A stretch of 64,000 bases of DNA, taken from NCBI RefSeq assembly GCF_000717875.1, contig NZ_JOCT01000032.1, positions 1-64,000 on the forward strand, read 5' to 3'. The notes under the pieces were generated by a model. It had not been told where the DNA came from, did not search any database, and saw nothing but the letters and a program-made list of their open reading frames with translations. Position numbers and translations under genes: made by a program. Positions 29,562 through 38,206 of the stretch are shown here, one piece after another. The stretch's first letter is position 1; each line of letters starts with the position of its first letter. Source of the DNA: Streptomyces sp. NRRL S-455 (GTDB lineage Bacteria; Actinomycetota; Actinomycetes; Streptomycetales; Streptomycetaceae).

Positions 29562-31355
29562 CTATCCTGCCCCGTCCTCCCCGAACAGGGCGAGGGCGGT
29601 GTTCACCAGGCCGATGTGGCTGAACGCCTGCGGGAAGTTGCCGAGCTGCCGGCCGGCCACCGGGTCGAACTCCTCGGACAGCAGACCGACGTCGTTGGCG
29701 AGCCCCGCCAGCCGCTCGAACAACTCCCGGGCCTCCTTCGTGCGGCCCGTCATGTGCAGGGCGTCCGCGAGCCAGAACGAGCACACCAGGAAGGTGCCCT
29801 CGCTGCCGGGCAGCCCGTCGACCTCCCTGAGGTCCGAGTCGCTGGTGCTGTAGCGGCGCAGCAAGCCGCCGTGCTCCAGCTCCTCACGGACCGCGTCGAT
29901 CGTGCCGAGCACCCGGGGGTCGTCCGGCGGCAGGAAACCGACACGCGGGATGAGCAGCAGCGCGGCGTCCAGTTCGCGTGAGCCGTAGGACTGCGTGAAG
30001 GTGTTGCGGTCGGGGTCGTACCCCTTCTCGCACACCTCCCGGTGCACGTCGTCGCGCAGCGTGCGCCAGCCGTCCAGGTCGCCGTCCAGCTCAGGATGGC
30101 GCTCCAGGGTGCGCACGGCCCGGTCGGCGGCCACCCACACCATCACCTTCGAGTGCACGAACTGGCGCCGGCCGCCGCGCACCTCCCACAGTCCCTCGTC
30201 CGGCTGCCGCCAATGGTCGCGCAGGAAGTCCATCAGGGCGGTCTGCAGCGCCCACACGTCCGGCTGGGCGGACAGGCCCGACTCGCGGGCCAGCGACAGG
30301 GAGTCCATGACCTCGCCGTAGACGTCCAGCTGGAGCTGGTTCACGGCATCGTTGCCGATGCGTACGGGGGAGGACCCGGCGAAGCCGGACAGCCAGGGCA
30401 GCTCGAACTCGGGCAGCCGTCGCTCGCCCGCCAGACCGTACATGATCTGCAGGTCCGCCGGGTCACCCGCGACCGCGCGCAGCAGCCAGTTCCGCCAGGC
30501 CTCGGCCTCCTCCTGGTATCCCGCCGCCAGCAGCGCGCCCAGGGTGAGGGTGGAGTCGCGCAGCCAGCAGTAGCGGTAGTCCCAGTTGCGCACCCCGCCC
30601 AGCTCCTCGGGCAGTGAGGTGGTGGCGGCGGCGACGATGCCGCCGGTCGGGGCGTAGGTGAGCGCCTTGAGGGTGATCAGGGAGCGGACCACGGCGTCCC
30701 GGTACGGCCCGTCGTAGCGGCAGCGCGACGCCCAGAGCTGCCAGTCCTCGACGCTGTGGCGCAGCGACTCGTAGGGGTCGACGAGCGGAGGGCGTGGCTC
30801 GTGGGAGGGATGCCAGGTCAGGACGAAGGCGACCTTCTCGCCCCGCTTGACCGTGAACTCCGCGTGGGTGCCGTAGTCCTCGCCCCAGCTGGTCACCTCC
30901 GGCTCGCTGCGCAGCCAGGTCGAGTCCGGGCCGGCGACGGCGACGCGGTGGCCGTCGGTCCGGCGTACCCAGGGGACGACCGAGCCGTAGTCGAAGCGCA
31001 GCTTGAGGACGCTGTGCAGCGTCACCTCGCCGTCCAGGCCCTCGACGATGCGGACGAGGTCGGGGGCCTGGTCGCGCTGGGGCATCAGGTCGGTGACCCG
31101 GACCGTCCCCTGCCCGGTCTCCCACTCGGTGTCCAGGACGAGGGTGTCGCGGCGGTAGGCGCGCCGGGTGCAGCGGTCCGCCCCCACGGGGGCGATGCGC
31201 CAGTAGCCGTTGTCCTCGTCACCGAGCAGTCTGGCGAAGCAGGCGGCCGAGTCGAAACGGGGCAGACACAACCAGTCGACGGATCCGTCCGTGCCGACCA
31301 GGGCCGCGGTCTGTTCGTCACCGATGAGCGCGTAGTCCTCGATGCTGTTATGCAC
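29562..31355 (-). CDS. Glycoside hydrolase family 15 protein (glucoamylase/trehalase-like)
   Basis: 597 residues from a GTG at 31355 (a TTG at 31388 would add 11). An N-terminal beta-sandwich starts NSIEDYALIGDEQTAALVG and VDWLCLPRFDSAACFARLLG. The (alpha/alpha)6 catalytic domain has RNWDYRYCWLRDSTLTL and ends GLLSEEFDPVAGRQLGNFPQAFSH. This matches GH15 proteins such as mycobacterial trehalase and glucoamylases, so it probably cleaves alpha-1,4 glucans or trehalose. There is no signal peptide, so it acts inside the cell. A 33-bp gap separates it from the upstream small TM gene. Confidence 0.87.
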   Translation of the reverse strand: MHNSIEDYALIGDEQTAALVGTDGSVDWLCLPRFDSAACFARLLGDEDNGYWRIAPVGADRCTRRAYRRDTLVLDTEWETGQGTVRVTDLMPQRDQAPDLVRIVEGLDGEVTLHSVLKLRFDYGSVVPWVRRTDGHRVAVAGPDSTWLRSEPEVTSWGEDYGTHAEFTVKRGEKVAFVLTWHPSHEPRPPLVDPYESLRHSVEDWQLWASRCRYDGPYRDAVVRSLITLKALTYAPTGGIVAAATTSLPEELGGVRNWDYRYCWLRDSTLTLGALLAAGYQEEAEAWRNWLLRAVAGDPADLQIMYGLAGERRLPEFELPWLSGFAGSSPVRIGNDAVNQLQLDVYGEVMDSLSLARESGLSAQPDVWALQTALMDFLRDHWRQPDEGLWEVRGGRRQFVHSKVMVWVAADRAVRTLERHPELDGDLDGWRTLRDDVHREVCEKGYDPDRNTFTQSYGSRELDAALLLIPRVGFLPPDDPRVLGTIDAVREELEHGGLLRRYSTSDSDLREVDGLPGSEGTFLVCSFWLADALHMTGRTKEARELFERLAGLANDVGLLSEEFDPVAGRQLGNFPQAFSHIGLVNTALALFGEDGAG

Positions 31356-31388
31356 GGAGTGCGGGTTCCCGGCAAGCAGGCGCGGCAA

Positions 31389-31721
31389 TCAGGGCAGGTG
31401 CCGGGGGAGTGACGTGCCGTCGGCGGCCGGGGCCGAGGTGCCCGAGAAGATCACACCCGGATCCGACGGGGCCTGGTTGAGGACCCACAGGCCGATCAGG
31501 GTGGCCAGCGTGAAGACCACGGTGATCAGCACGGCGAGCACGAGCCGCCGCCGGCGTTCGCGCCGCAGCCAGTCGCCGCGTGCCGTGCGGTACGCGTCGG
31601 GGTCGGGCAGCACCCCGCCGGCCATGGCACGCAGCGCCTCGCGCAGTTCCTGCTCGGTACGGTCGTGGCCGGTCCGGTCCGGGCCGGTGTCCCGCGACCC
31701 GGTCGCGTCTCTGTGCGTCAT
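31389..31721 (-). CDS. Small single-TM protein coupled to a sigma factor gene
   Basis: 110 residues. A polar N-terminal part (EQELREALRAMAGGVLPDPDAYRTA) is followed by a basic stretch, one TM helix (about 60-82, VLAVLITVVFTLATLIGLWVL) and a short outer tail. Its ATG overlaps the sigma-factor stop as ATGA. Position and topology fit an anti-sigma factor, but there is no zinc HxxxCxxC motif. Function otherwise unknown. Confidence 0.7.
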   Translation of the reverse strand: MTHRDATGSRDTGPDRTGHDRTEQELREALRAMAGGVLPDPDAYRTARGDWLRRERRRRLVLAVLITVVFTLATLIGLWVLNQAPSDPGVIFSGTSAPAADGTSLPRHLP

Positions 31722-32305
31722 CGCCTGGCCTCCATCGCCTGAGTGAGGGCGGCGATGCCGCGTGCCGTGTGCGTCTTGACGGAGCCGCCCGATATGCCCA
31801 TGGCGGCGGCTATCTCGCTCTCCTTGAGCCCGAGCCAGTGCCGCAGCACCAGCGCCTCGCGCTGCCGGGCCGGCAGTCGCTGGAGCGCGTCGATCAGTAC
31901 GCGCTGGTCGTCGCGGAGCAGCGCCGCGTTCTCGGCGGACGCGGCCAGCTCCTCGGACGGATGCTCCGTGTGCCTGCGGGCGACCTGGAGGTGGCGGATC
32001 CGCATCCGGGTCAGATTGCAGACCGTGGAGCGCAGATACGCCTCCGCCGCGGCGATGTCCTTCAGCCGCCGCCACTTGCGGTAGATCTGGTAGTACGCCT
32101 CGGCCACCACGTTCTCCGGATCGTCGGCGCCGAGCAGCACGGCGAGGCGCAGCATCGAGGAGTAGTGCAGCTCGAAGAGGCGGGCGACGCCGGCCTCCCG
32201 CTCCAGGTCGTCCGGATCGCTCACCGCGGGGGCGAGCGGCTCGGCGGGGGCGGCCGGTGCGGGGACCGGTGGCAGGGTGGCAGGGGTGATCTGTCTGCGT
32301 CTCAC
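31718..32305 (-). CDS. ECF/SigE-family RNA polymerase sigma factor
   Basis: 195 residues. Sigma region 2 runs from FELHYSSMLRLAVLLGADDP through YYQIYRKWRRLKD and YLRSTVCNLTRMRIRH. Region 4 is LIDALQRLPARQREALVLRH, WLGLKESEIAAAMGISGGSVKTHTARG. This is the SigE-like subgroup common in Streptomyces. Its GTG overlaps the symporter stop as GTGA, and its stop overlaps the small TM gene. The signal and target promoters are unknown; autoregulation from a promoter inside the symporter gene is possible. Confidence 0.88.
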   Translation of the reverse strand: MRRRQITPATLPPVPAPAAPAEPLAPAVSDPDDLEREAGVARLFELHYSSMLRLAVLLGADDPENVVAEAYYQIYRKWRRLKDIAAAEAYLRSTVCNLTRMRIRHLQVARRHTEHPSEELAASAENAALLRDDQRVLIDALQRLPARQREALVLRHWLGLKESEIAAAMGISGGSVKTHTARGIAALTQAMEARR

Positions 32306-33864
32306 GGAGTGTTCGCTCCCGTCTCCGGGCGCCGCCTGGCGGTCAGGCGGGACGGCAGGTCTGTCGAGTCGGCGCCGCGCGGGACGCCGAGGCGTTCGAG
32401 CACCGCGGTGCCGGCCACCGCGACCGTCAGATTGAGCAGCAGGGCGGCGAGTCCGGCGTAGATCTCCAGCGGTCCGGCGCCGGTGCCGAGCGGCACGATC
32501 GACGAGAACCCCTCACGCACCACCAGGTACGTCCCGCAGACCATGCCGACCGTCCATCCGGCGAGCAGTGCCCGCGGGTGCAGCCGCCCGGTGAACAGCC
32601 CGACGGCGACGGCCGGGAAGATCTGCAGGATCCACACGCCGCCGAGCAGCTGGAGATTGATGGCGTCCTGGTCGCGCAGCCCGAACACGAACGCCACGGC
32701 CCCCACCTTCGCGGTGAGCGACACCGCCTTGGCGATGCGTACCTGCCGCTTCGGCGTGGCCGTCGGATGGACGTACTCGACGTACACGTTCCGCACGAAG
32801 CTCGTGGCGGCCGCGATGGACATCACGGCGGCCGGGACCAGCGCGCCCACGGTGATCGCTCCGAACACCAGTCCCGCCAGCGGCGCCGGCATCAGCCGGT
32901 CGACCAGCATCGGCACGGCGGACTCGGCCCCGCCCTCGGGCGCTCGCACCCCCGTGGCGAGCGCCGCGATGCCGAGGAACCCGAAGAGGGCGAGCAGCGC
33001 CGTCCAGGCGGGCAGCGCCACGGCGGCCTTGCGTACGGTGCGCGGACTGTCGGCGGCGAACCCGGCGGTGAGCACGTGCGGGTACATCAGCAGCGCCAGC
33101 GCCGAGCCCAGCGCGAGCGTGGCGTAGGCGGGCTGCTGCTCGGGGGAGAGCAACAGGGCGGAACCGGCCGTGTCCGTCCCGCCCAGCCGCCGCGCCGCTC
33201 CCTCGAACACCGCGCCCGGCCCGCCGAGCCGTTCCAGGACCAGCCAGCACACGGCGGTGAGCGAGACGAACACGGCCACCGCCTTGAGTGCGGAGATCAC
33301 GGCCGGGGCGCGCAGCCCGTGCCGGTACGTGGCCACGGCCAGCCCCGCGAAGAGCGCCACCATCACCAGGTCGCCGGCCGCGCCCCGGGGGTAGAGGCCC
33401 CCGGCCGTGAGCACGGCCCGTATACCGAGCAGTTGCAGCGCCAGGTACGGCATCGTCGCGAGAATCCCGGTCAGTGCCACCACGAGCGCCAGCGGCGGTG
33501 AACCGTACCGCCCGCGCACGAAGTCGGCGGCCGTGACGTACCCGTGGCGGCGGGCCACCGACCACAGCCGGGTCAGCAGAACGAAGGCGAGCGGACAGAC
33601 GATCACCGTGTACGGCACCGCGAAGAACGCGGGCGCGCCGTTGCCGTACGCCAGTCCGGGGACGGCGGTGAACGTGTACGCGGTGAAGATCGTGCCGCCC
33701 AGCAGCAGCCAGGTCCACACGGGGCCGAGCCCGCGGTCGGCGAGCGCCCAGCCCTCCAGGGAAGGCAGCCGGTCGACGGGGCGCAGACGGCGCGCGGTGA
33801 CGGCGAGCAGCGACGCTCCGCCTATCACGGCGAGAAACGTCGTGGTCATGGCGCCATCCGCCAT
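32302..33864 (-). CDS. Sodium:solute symporter family permease
   Basis: 520 residues with about 13 hydrophobic helices. SSS-type features include GRYGSPPLALVVALTGILAT, AATSFVRNVYVEYVHPTATP and QDAINLQLLGGVWILQIFPA. It resembles monocarboxylate/acetate permeases (MctP/ActP) but is only distantly like the ActP encoded at 46172. The substrate cannot be read from sequence. AAGGA precedes the ATG at 33864. First gene of the operon with the sigma factor; it is divergent from a DUF3311 gene, and such small proteins usually accompany SSS permeases. Confidence 0.85.
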   Translation of the reverse strand: MADGAMTTTFLAVIGGASLLAVTARRLRPVDRLPSLEGWALADRGLGPVWTWLLLGGTIFTAYTFTAVPGLAYGNGAPAFFAVPYTVIVCPLAFVLLTRLWSVARRHGYVTAADFVRGRYGSPPLALVVALTGILATMPYLALQLLGIRAVLTAGGLYPRGAAGDLVMVALFAGLAVATYRHGLRAPAVISALKAVAVFVSLTAVCWLVLERLGGPGAVFEGAARRLGGTDTAGSALLLSPEQQPAYATLALGSALALLMYPHVLTAGFAADSPRTVRKAAVALPAWTALLALFGFLGIAALATGVRAPEGGAESAVPMLVDRLMPAPLAGLVFGAITVGALVPAAVMSIAAATSFVRNVYVEYVHPTATPKRQVRIAKAVSLTAKVGAVAFVFGLRDQDAINLQLLGGVWILQIFPAVAVGLFTGRLHPRALLAGWTVGMVCGTYLVVREGFSSIVPLGTGAGPLEIYAGLAALLLNLTVAVAGTAVLERLGVPRGADSTDLPSRLTARRRPETGANTP

Positions 33865-34042
33865 GGGTCACCGTCCTTGGTGTGCCTGGGCCTTCGCTTG
33901 CTGGTTGCGCGGGCGGCCGGTTCGGAGGACAGAGGAGGACAGAAAACCGGCGGGAAATCTTCTGGAAATCCGCTGTCAACCGTTCTCAGCGGCTGCGCAA
34001 CTCTTGCACAGACCGACAGCCAACGGGAGAGGAGCGCAGGTC

Positions 34043-34267
34043 ATGGCACGGACCGGGCATCCACGGCTACGACGTGCAGCCGCCGCCCTCCTGCTGCTCG
34101 CTCCCGCCGCGGGACTGCTGTGGGTTCCCTGGTACGCCGGTGAGAGCCCAGGGCTGGCGGGAACGCCGTTCTTCTACTGGTACCAGCTCGCCTGGGTACC
34201 GGGGTGCGGCCTCTGCCTGCTCGCGGCCTATGCGCTGACCCGGCACGACGACCGTCACGGCCCCTGA
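34043..34267 (+). CDS. DUF3311-type small membrane protein
   Basis: 74 residues with two hydrophobic helices (about 11-28 and 43-64) and WVPWYAGESPGLAGTPFFYW between them, typical of DUF3311. In many bacteria this protein is encoded immediately before an SSS symporter. Here the symporter lies on the opposite strand 178 bp away, so the pair is divergent. AGAGGAG precedes the ATG. Role unknown, presumably a permease accessory. Confidence 0.8.
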   Translation: MARTGHPRLRRAAAALLLLAPAAGLLWVPWYAGESPGLAGTPFFYWYQLAWVPGCGLCLLAAYALTRHDDRHGP

Positions 34268-34359
34268 GCCACGCCGCCGCCCGTACCTGTATCGCTCCGC
34301 GTACACCTCCGCAACACCTCGCGCACCACCCCACACACCTTTTTAGGTGAGGAGTCGCC

Positions 34360-36531
34360 ATGTCTACGTCAGCCATGCCCGGATCCGCTCTGCCGGCGCC
34401 GGACGGCCCACCGCCCCGGCGGTCCCGCATGACCGCACGATCGATCCTCATCTGGACGGCCGTCGCGCTGGCCGGCGCGGTCGGCTGGGGCGTCCTCGCG
34501 CTCTCCCGCGGCGAGGAGATCTCCGCCGTGTGGCTGGTGATGGCGGCCCTCGGCTCCTACGCCATCGGCTACCGCTTCTACTCGCGGTTCATCGCCCGCC
34601 GGGTCCTGGAGGTCGACGACACCCGCGCCACCCCGGCCGAGCGGCTGGAGGACGGAGTCGACTACCACCCGACCGACCGCCGGGTGCTGTTCGGCCACCA
34701 CTTCGCGGCGATCGCCGGCGCCGGTCCGCTGGTGGGGCCGGTGCTGGCCGCGCAGATGGGCTATCTGCCGGGCACGATCTGGATCATCGTCGGCGTGATC
34801 TTCGCCGGCGCGGTCCAGGACATGATCGTCCTGTTCCTCTCCATGCGCCGGGACGGCAAGAGCCTCGGCCAGATGGCCCGGGACGAGATCGGCAGGGTGG
34901 GCGGTGCGGCGGCACTGATCGGTGTCTTCGCCATCATGATCATCCTGCTCGCGGTCCTGGCCATGGTCGTCGTCAACGCACTGGCCGAGTCGCCCTGGGG
35001 CACCTTCTCGGTCGCCATGACCATCCCCATCGCCCTCTTCATGGGCTTCTACCTGCGCTACCTGCGACCGGGTCAGGTCGTGGAGACCAGCCTCATCGGC
35101 GTGGCACTGCTGCTGCTCGCCATCCTCGGCGGCGGCTGGATCCAGGAGTCCTCACTGGCCCAGTACTTCGTCTGGAGTCCCGAGACCCTGGTCTTCTGCC
35201 TCATCGGCTACGGCTTCGTGGCCTCCGTGCTCCCGGTGTGGATGCTGCTGGCGCCCCGTGACTACCTGTCGACGTTCATGAAGGTCGGCACCATCGCCCT
35301 GATGGCCGTGGGTGTGGTGATCGCCGCTCCGGACCTCAGGGCCGAGCCGGTGACCGAGTTCGCCTCGACGGGCGCCGGGCCGGTCTTCGCCGGATCCCTG
35401 TTTCCCTTCCTGTTCATCACCATCGCCTGCGGCGCCCTGTCGGGCTTCCACGCGCTGGTCTCCTCCGGCACCACCCCCAAGCTGATCCAGAAGGAGTCCC
35501 AGGTCCGGCTGATCGGGTACGGCTCCATGCTCACGGAGTCCTTCGTCGCCGTCATGGCGCTGATCGCCGCCTGCGTGCTGGAACCGGGCCTGTTCTACGC
35601 GATGAACTCCCCTGCCGCGCTGCTCGGCCCGACGGTGGAGACCGCGTCGGAAGCCGTGAAGAACCTCGGCTTCAGCATCACCCCGGACCAGCTCGCCGCC
35701 GCTGCCAAGGCCGTCGAGGAGGAGACGCTGGTCGGCCGCTCCGGTGGCGCGCCCACGCTGGCCGTCGGGATGTCGGAGATCTTCGCCGGGGTGTTCGGCG
35801 GGGCGGGGATGAAGGCCTTCTGGTACCACTTCGCCATCATGTTCGAGGCCCTGTTCATCCTGACCACGGTGGACGCGGGCACCCGCGTGGGCCGCTTCAT
35901 GCTCCAGGACATGCTGGGCAACATCTGGAAGCCGATCGGGCGTGTCACCTGGAAGCCGGGCATCTGGATCACCAGCGCTCTGGTCGTCGGAGCCTGGGGC
36001 TACTTCCTGTACGCCGGTGTCACCGACCCGCTCGGCGGCATCAAGCAGCTCTTCCCCCTGTTCGGCATCGCCAACCAGCTGCTGGCCGCGGTCGCCCTGG
36101 CCGTCACCACCACCATGCTGATCAAGGCGGGCAAGCTGCGCTGGGCGTGGGTCACCGGCATCCCGCTGGCCTGGGACGTCGCCGTCACCTACACCGCCGG
36201 CTGGCAGAAGATCTTCTCCGACGACCCGAAGATCGGCTTCTTCGCCCAGCGGGACGTCTACGCGGACGCCATCGACGCGGGTCAGCTGCTGCCTGGTGCC
36301 ACGACCATGGACGACATGCACACCATCGTCCTCAACAACACCGTCAACGGTGTGATCATGGCGGTCTTCCTGCTGCTGGTCCTCATCGTCCTGGTCAACT
36401 GCGCGGTGGTGTGCGTCCGCGCGGTGCGTGCCCCCGAGCCCCTGCCGACGACCGAGGCCCCGTACGTCGCCTCCCGCATCGACGTCCCCGAGCAGCGGAG
36501 CACCGAGCCGCTGGTGGGGGCAGGCCCGTGA
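34360..36531 (+). CDS. cstA: Carbon starvation protein CstA (pyruvate/peptide permease)
   Basis: 723 residues, about 16-18 hydrophobic segments. Family hallmarks: YRFYSRFIARRVLEVDD, VLFGHHFAAIAGAGPLVGPV, SGFHALVSSGTTPKLI and TTVDAGTRVGRFMLQD. CstA/BtsT proteins import pyruvate or peptides when carbon is limiting. GAGGAG lies five bases before the ATG. The GTGA overlap with the YbdD gene matches the usual cstA-ybdD pair. The C-terminal 35 residues are polar. Confidence 0.94.
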   Translation: MSTSAMPGSALPAPDGPPPRRSRMTARSILIWTAVALAGAVGWGVLALSRGEEISAVWLVMAALGSYAIGYRFYSRFIARRVLEVDDTRATPAERLEDGVDYHPTDRRVLFGHHFAAIAGAGPLVGPVLAAQMGYLPGTIWIIVGVIFAGAVQDMIVLFLSMRRDGKSLGQMARDEIGRVGGAAALIGVFAIMIILLAVLAMVVVNALAESPWGTFSVAMTIPIALFMGFYLRYLRPGQVVETSLIGVALLLLAILGGGWIQESSLAQYFVWSPETLVFCLIGYGFVASVLPVWMLLAPRDYLSTFMKVGTIALMAVGVVIAAPDLRAEPVTEFASTGAGPVFAGSLFPFLFITIACGALSGFHALVSSGTTPKLIQKESQVRLIGYGSMLTESFVAVMALIAACVLEPGLFYAMNSPAALLGPTVETASEAVKNLGFSITPDQLAAAAKAVEEETLVGRSGGAPTLAVGMSEIFAGVFGGAGMKAFWYHFAIMFEALFILTTVDAGTRVGRFMLQDMLGNIWKPIGRVTWKPGIWITSALVVGAWGYFLYAGVTDPLGGIKQLFPLFGIANQLLAAVALAVTTTMLIKAGKLRWAWVTGIPLAWDVAVTYTAGWQKIFSDDPKIGFFAQRDVYADAIDAGQLLPGATTMDDMHTIVLNNTVNGVIMAVFLLLVLIVLVNCAVVCVRAVRAPEPLPTTEAPYVASRIDVPEQRSTEPLVGAGP

Positions 36532-36719
36532 GCACCGTACGCAAGATGCTGGACACCGTGCTCTGGTACGCGCGCGAGCTGACCGGCGAGACGGAGTACG
36601 ACCGCTACTGCGAGCGCCGGCGACGCCACCACCCGCACGCCCCGCTGCCCACCCGGCGCGAGTACCAGCGGATGCGCACCAGGCAACGCGAGTGCGAGTC
36701 GCCCGGCCGCTGCTGCTGA
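36528..36719 (+). CDS. YbdD/YjiX family small protein, CstA partner
   Basis: 63 residues, no membrane segment: a Trp/Tyr-containing start (WYARELTGETEYDRYCERRR), a His-rich middle, LPTRREYQRMRTRQRE and a C-terminal Cys-Cys. YbdD/YjiX proteins are encoded directly after CstA-type carriers and are needed for their transport activity in E. coli. The GTG overlaps the cstA stop (GTGA). Confidence 0.88.
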   Translation: MSTVRKMLDTVLWYARELTGETEYDRYCERRRRHHPHAPLPTRREYQRMRTRQRECESPGRCC

Positions 36720-36791
36720 TGCCGCACGGCGTTCCTCGCCGCGCGTTTCCCGGCCGCGCGCCCCGACCTCGCTCCGCTCCACCTCCGCCGA

Positions 36792-36833
36792 GACCGAGAT
36801 GTTCAGACCGAGATGTTCAGACCGAGATGTTCA
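36792..36833. repeat. Three perfect 14-bp tandem repeats
   Basis: GACCGAGATGTTCA occurs three times without interruption (36792, 36806, 36820). It lies in the 309-bp noncoding gap (36720-37028) between ybdD and the end of surf1. Otherwise that gap shows only GC-rich sequence with no ORF I would support. Confidence 0.85.
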
Positions 36834-37028
36834 AGCGCCGTCCTTCGCTGCTGATCAGCCCCGCCTCGACGACGACCTCGTGCACGCGACTCACCGAACC
36901 CGCGGCCGACCCCGCAGCTGCACGGGGCGCAGGTGTCCCGTCCGGGACGGCCGCGGTCGGCTGCCGCGCGCCGCGGGACGGGACTGGGATCGCGGGGCGC
37001 ACCGGGTGTCGGTCCTTCGCCCGCGCCG

Positions 37029-37826
37029 TCACGCCGTGGCCGGCTCCGACTCCCTGTCCTCCGCCGAGGCGGCGGCCGCCTGGGCCCGCTCCCGGGCCTC
37101 CCGGCGGGCCAGCACCACCCAGCCGACCGGCACGGCGGCGGCGAACAGCCACCACTGGACGGCGTACGCGTAGTTCAGCGCCGCGTCCTCCTTGCCGGGG
37201 TTGCCCAGCAGCTCGGGGGTGTCGCCCTCGGGCTCGGGCGCCGTCTGCGCGATGTAGCCGCCGAGCACCCGGGCGTCCAGGCGCCGCGCCTCCTGCTCAC
37301 TGTTGATCAGCATGATCTGCCGGTCCGGCAGGCCCTGGAGGTTCTTGATGCCGCTCGCCTCGGTCGTCTCGTCCGGCATCAGCCGCCCCTTGATCGTCAC
37401 CGTGCCGCCGGGCGGTGCGGGGACCTTCGGGAACGCGGTCTGGCTCGGGCCGTCCGAGGGGATCCAGCCCCGGTTGACCAGCAGGACCTTGCCGTCCTCC
37501 AGGACGAACGGGGTCAGGACGTGGTAGCCGACCTCGTCGTCGGCGTTGGTCCGGCGGCGGACGACGACCTCGTCCTCGGTGTCGAAGCGCCCCTTCGCCG
37601 TCACGGTCCGGTACCGCTCGGCGCTGGTGACGGTGTGCCCGGGCGCGGTCAGCTTCTCCACGGGCACCGGTTCGGCCGCCAGCGCGTCCGTGACCAGCTG
37701 GTTCCGGGCGGTGCGCTCCTCGTAGCGATGCATCTGCCAGAAGCCCAGCCTGATCATCGTGGGGATGAGAAGCAGGGCGACCAGTGTGAGGATCACCCAC
37801 TGCCGGGACATCAGGAAGCGGTACAC
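37029..37826 (-). CDS. SURF1 family cytochrome oxidase biogenesis protein
   Basis: 265 residues from GTG 37826. Two TM helices near the ends (about 10-28 and 218-236) flank a periplasmic domain. SURF1 hallmarks are GFWQMHRYEERTARNQ after TM1, VLLVNRGWIP in the middle and NYAYAVQWWLFA before TM2. SURF1 supports heme-a/copper insertion in cytochrome aa3 assembly. The start codon lies inside a 13-bp inverted repeat, and no clear ribosome site is seen; an ATG at 37811 is an alternative. Confidence 0.88.
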   Translation of the reverse strand: MYRFLMSRQWVILTLVALLLIPTMIRLGFWQMHRYEERTARNQLVTDALAAEPVPVEKLTAPGHTVTSAERYRTVTAKGRFDTEDEVVVRRRTNADDEVGYHVLTPFVLEDGKVLLVNRGWIPSDGPSQTAFPKVPAPPGGTVTIKGRLMPDETTEASGIKNLQGLPDRQIMLINSEQEARRLDARVLGGYIAQTAPEPEGDTPELLGNPGKEDAALNYAYAVQWWLFAAAVPVGWVVLARREARERAQAAAASAEDRESEPATA

Positions 37827-37857
37827 CCCACGACCGTACAACTCGGTCGTGGGGTGT
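37823..37857. other. 13-bp perfect inverted repeat enclosing the surf1 start
   Basis: ACACCCCACGACC (37823-37835) and GGTCGTGGGGTGT (37845-37857) pair perfectly around a nine-base loop; four Ts run from 37857 to 37860 on the plus strand. In the minus-strand mRNA the SURF1 GTG lies in the 3' arm. It may terminate the upstream 77-residue gene's transcript or mask the start. Confidence 0.7.
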
Positions 37858-37875
37858 TTTCAGGCGGGTACAGGT

Positions 37876-38109
37876 TCATACCTTGTCGACGATCCCCACC
37901 TTTCCCTCCGCGCGGGCGCAGTGGGCGCCGCAGTACCACTGGCCCTCGACCTCGACGCCCTGGCCGATGATCTGTACCCGGCAGTGCTCGCAGATGGGGG
38001 CCATGCGGTGGATCGCGCAGGCGAAGCAGTCGAAGACGTGCACCGCTCCCTGCGCGTGCACCTCGAAGGTCATTCCGTACTGATTGCCACATACCTCACA
38101 GGTCGCCAT
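37876..38109 (-). CDS. Small zinc-ribbon-like cysteine-rich protein
   Basis: 77 residues with paired knuckles: CEVCGNQYG at the N-terminus, CFACAIHRMAPICEHC in the middle and CGAHC near the end (eight Cys plus several His). The spacing suggests two zinc sites. There is no membrane segment. I know of no assigned function; homologues seem common in actinobacteria next to SURF1. The stop is 50 bp before the surf1 start on the same strand. Confidence 0.75.
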   Translation of the reverse strand: MATCEVCGNQYGMTFEVHAQGAVHVFDCFACAIHRMAPICEHCRVQIIGQGVEVEGQWYCGAHCARAEGKVGIVDKV

Positions 38110-38206
38110 GGGCCACAGGGTGAGCCGTCACCCCGGCCCGGGCGAGCGGCCACCGGGCGAGTCGTCCGCCATTCACCCGTCCGTACGGTCGCTCCCGCGC
38201 ATACGG

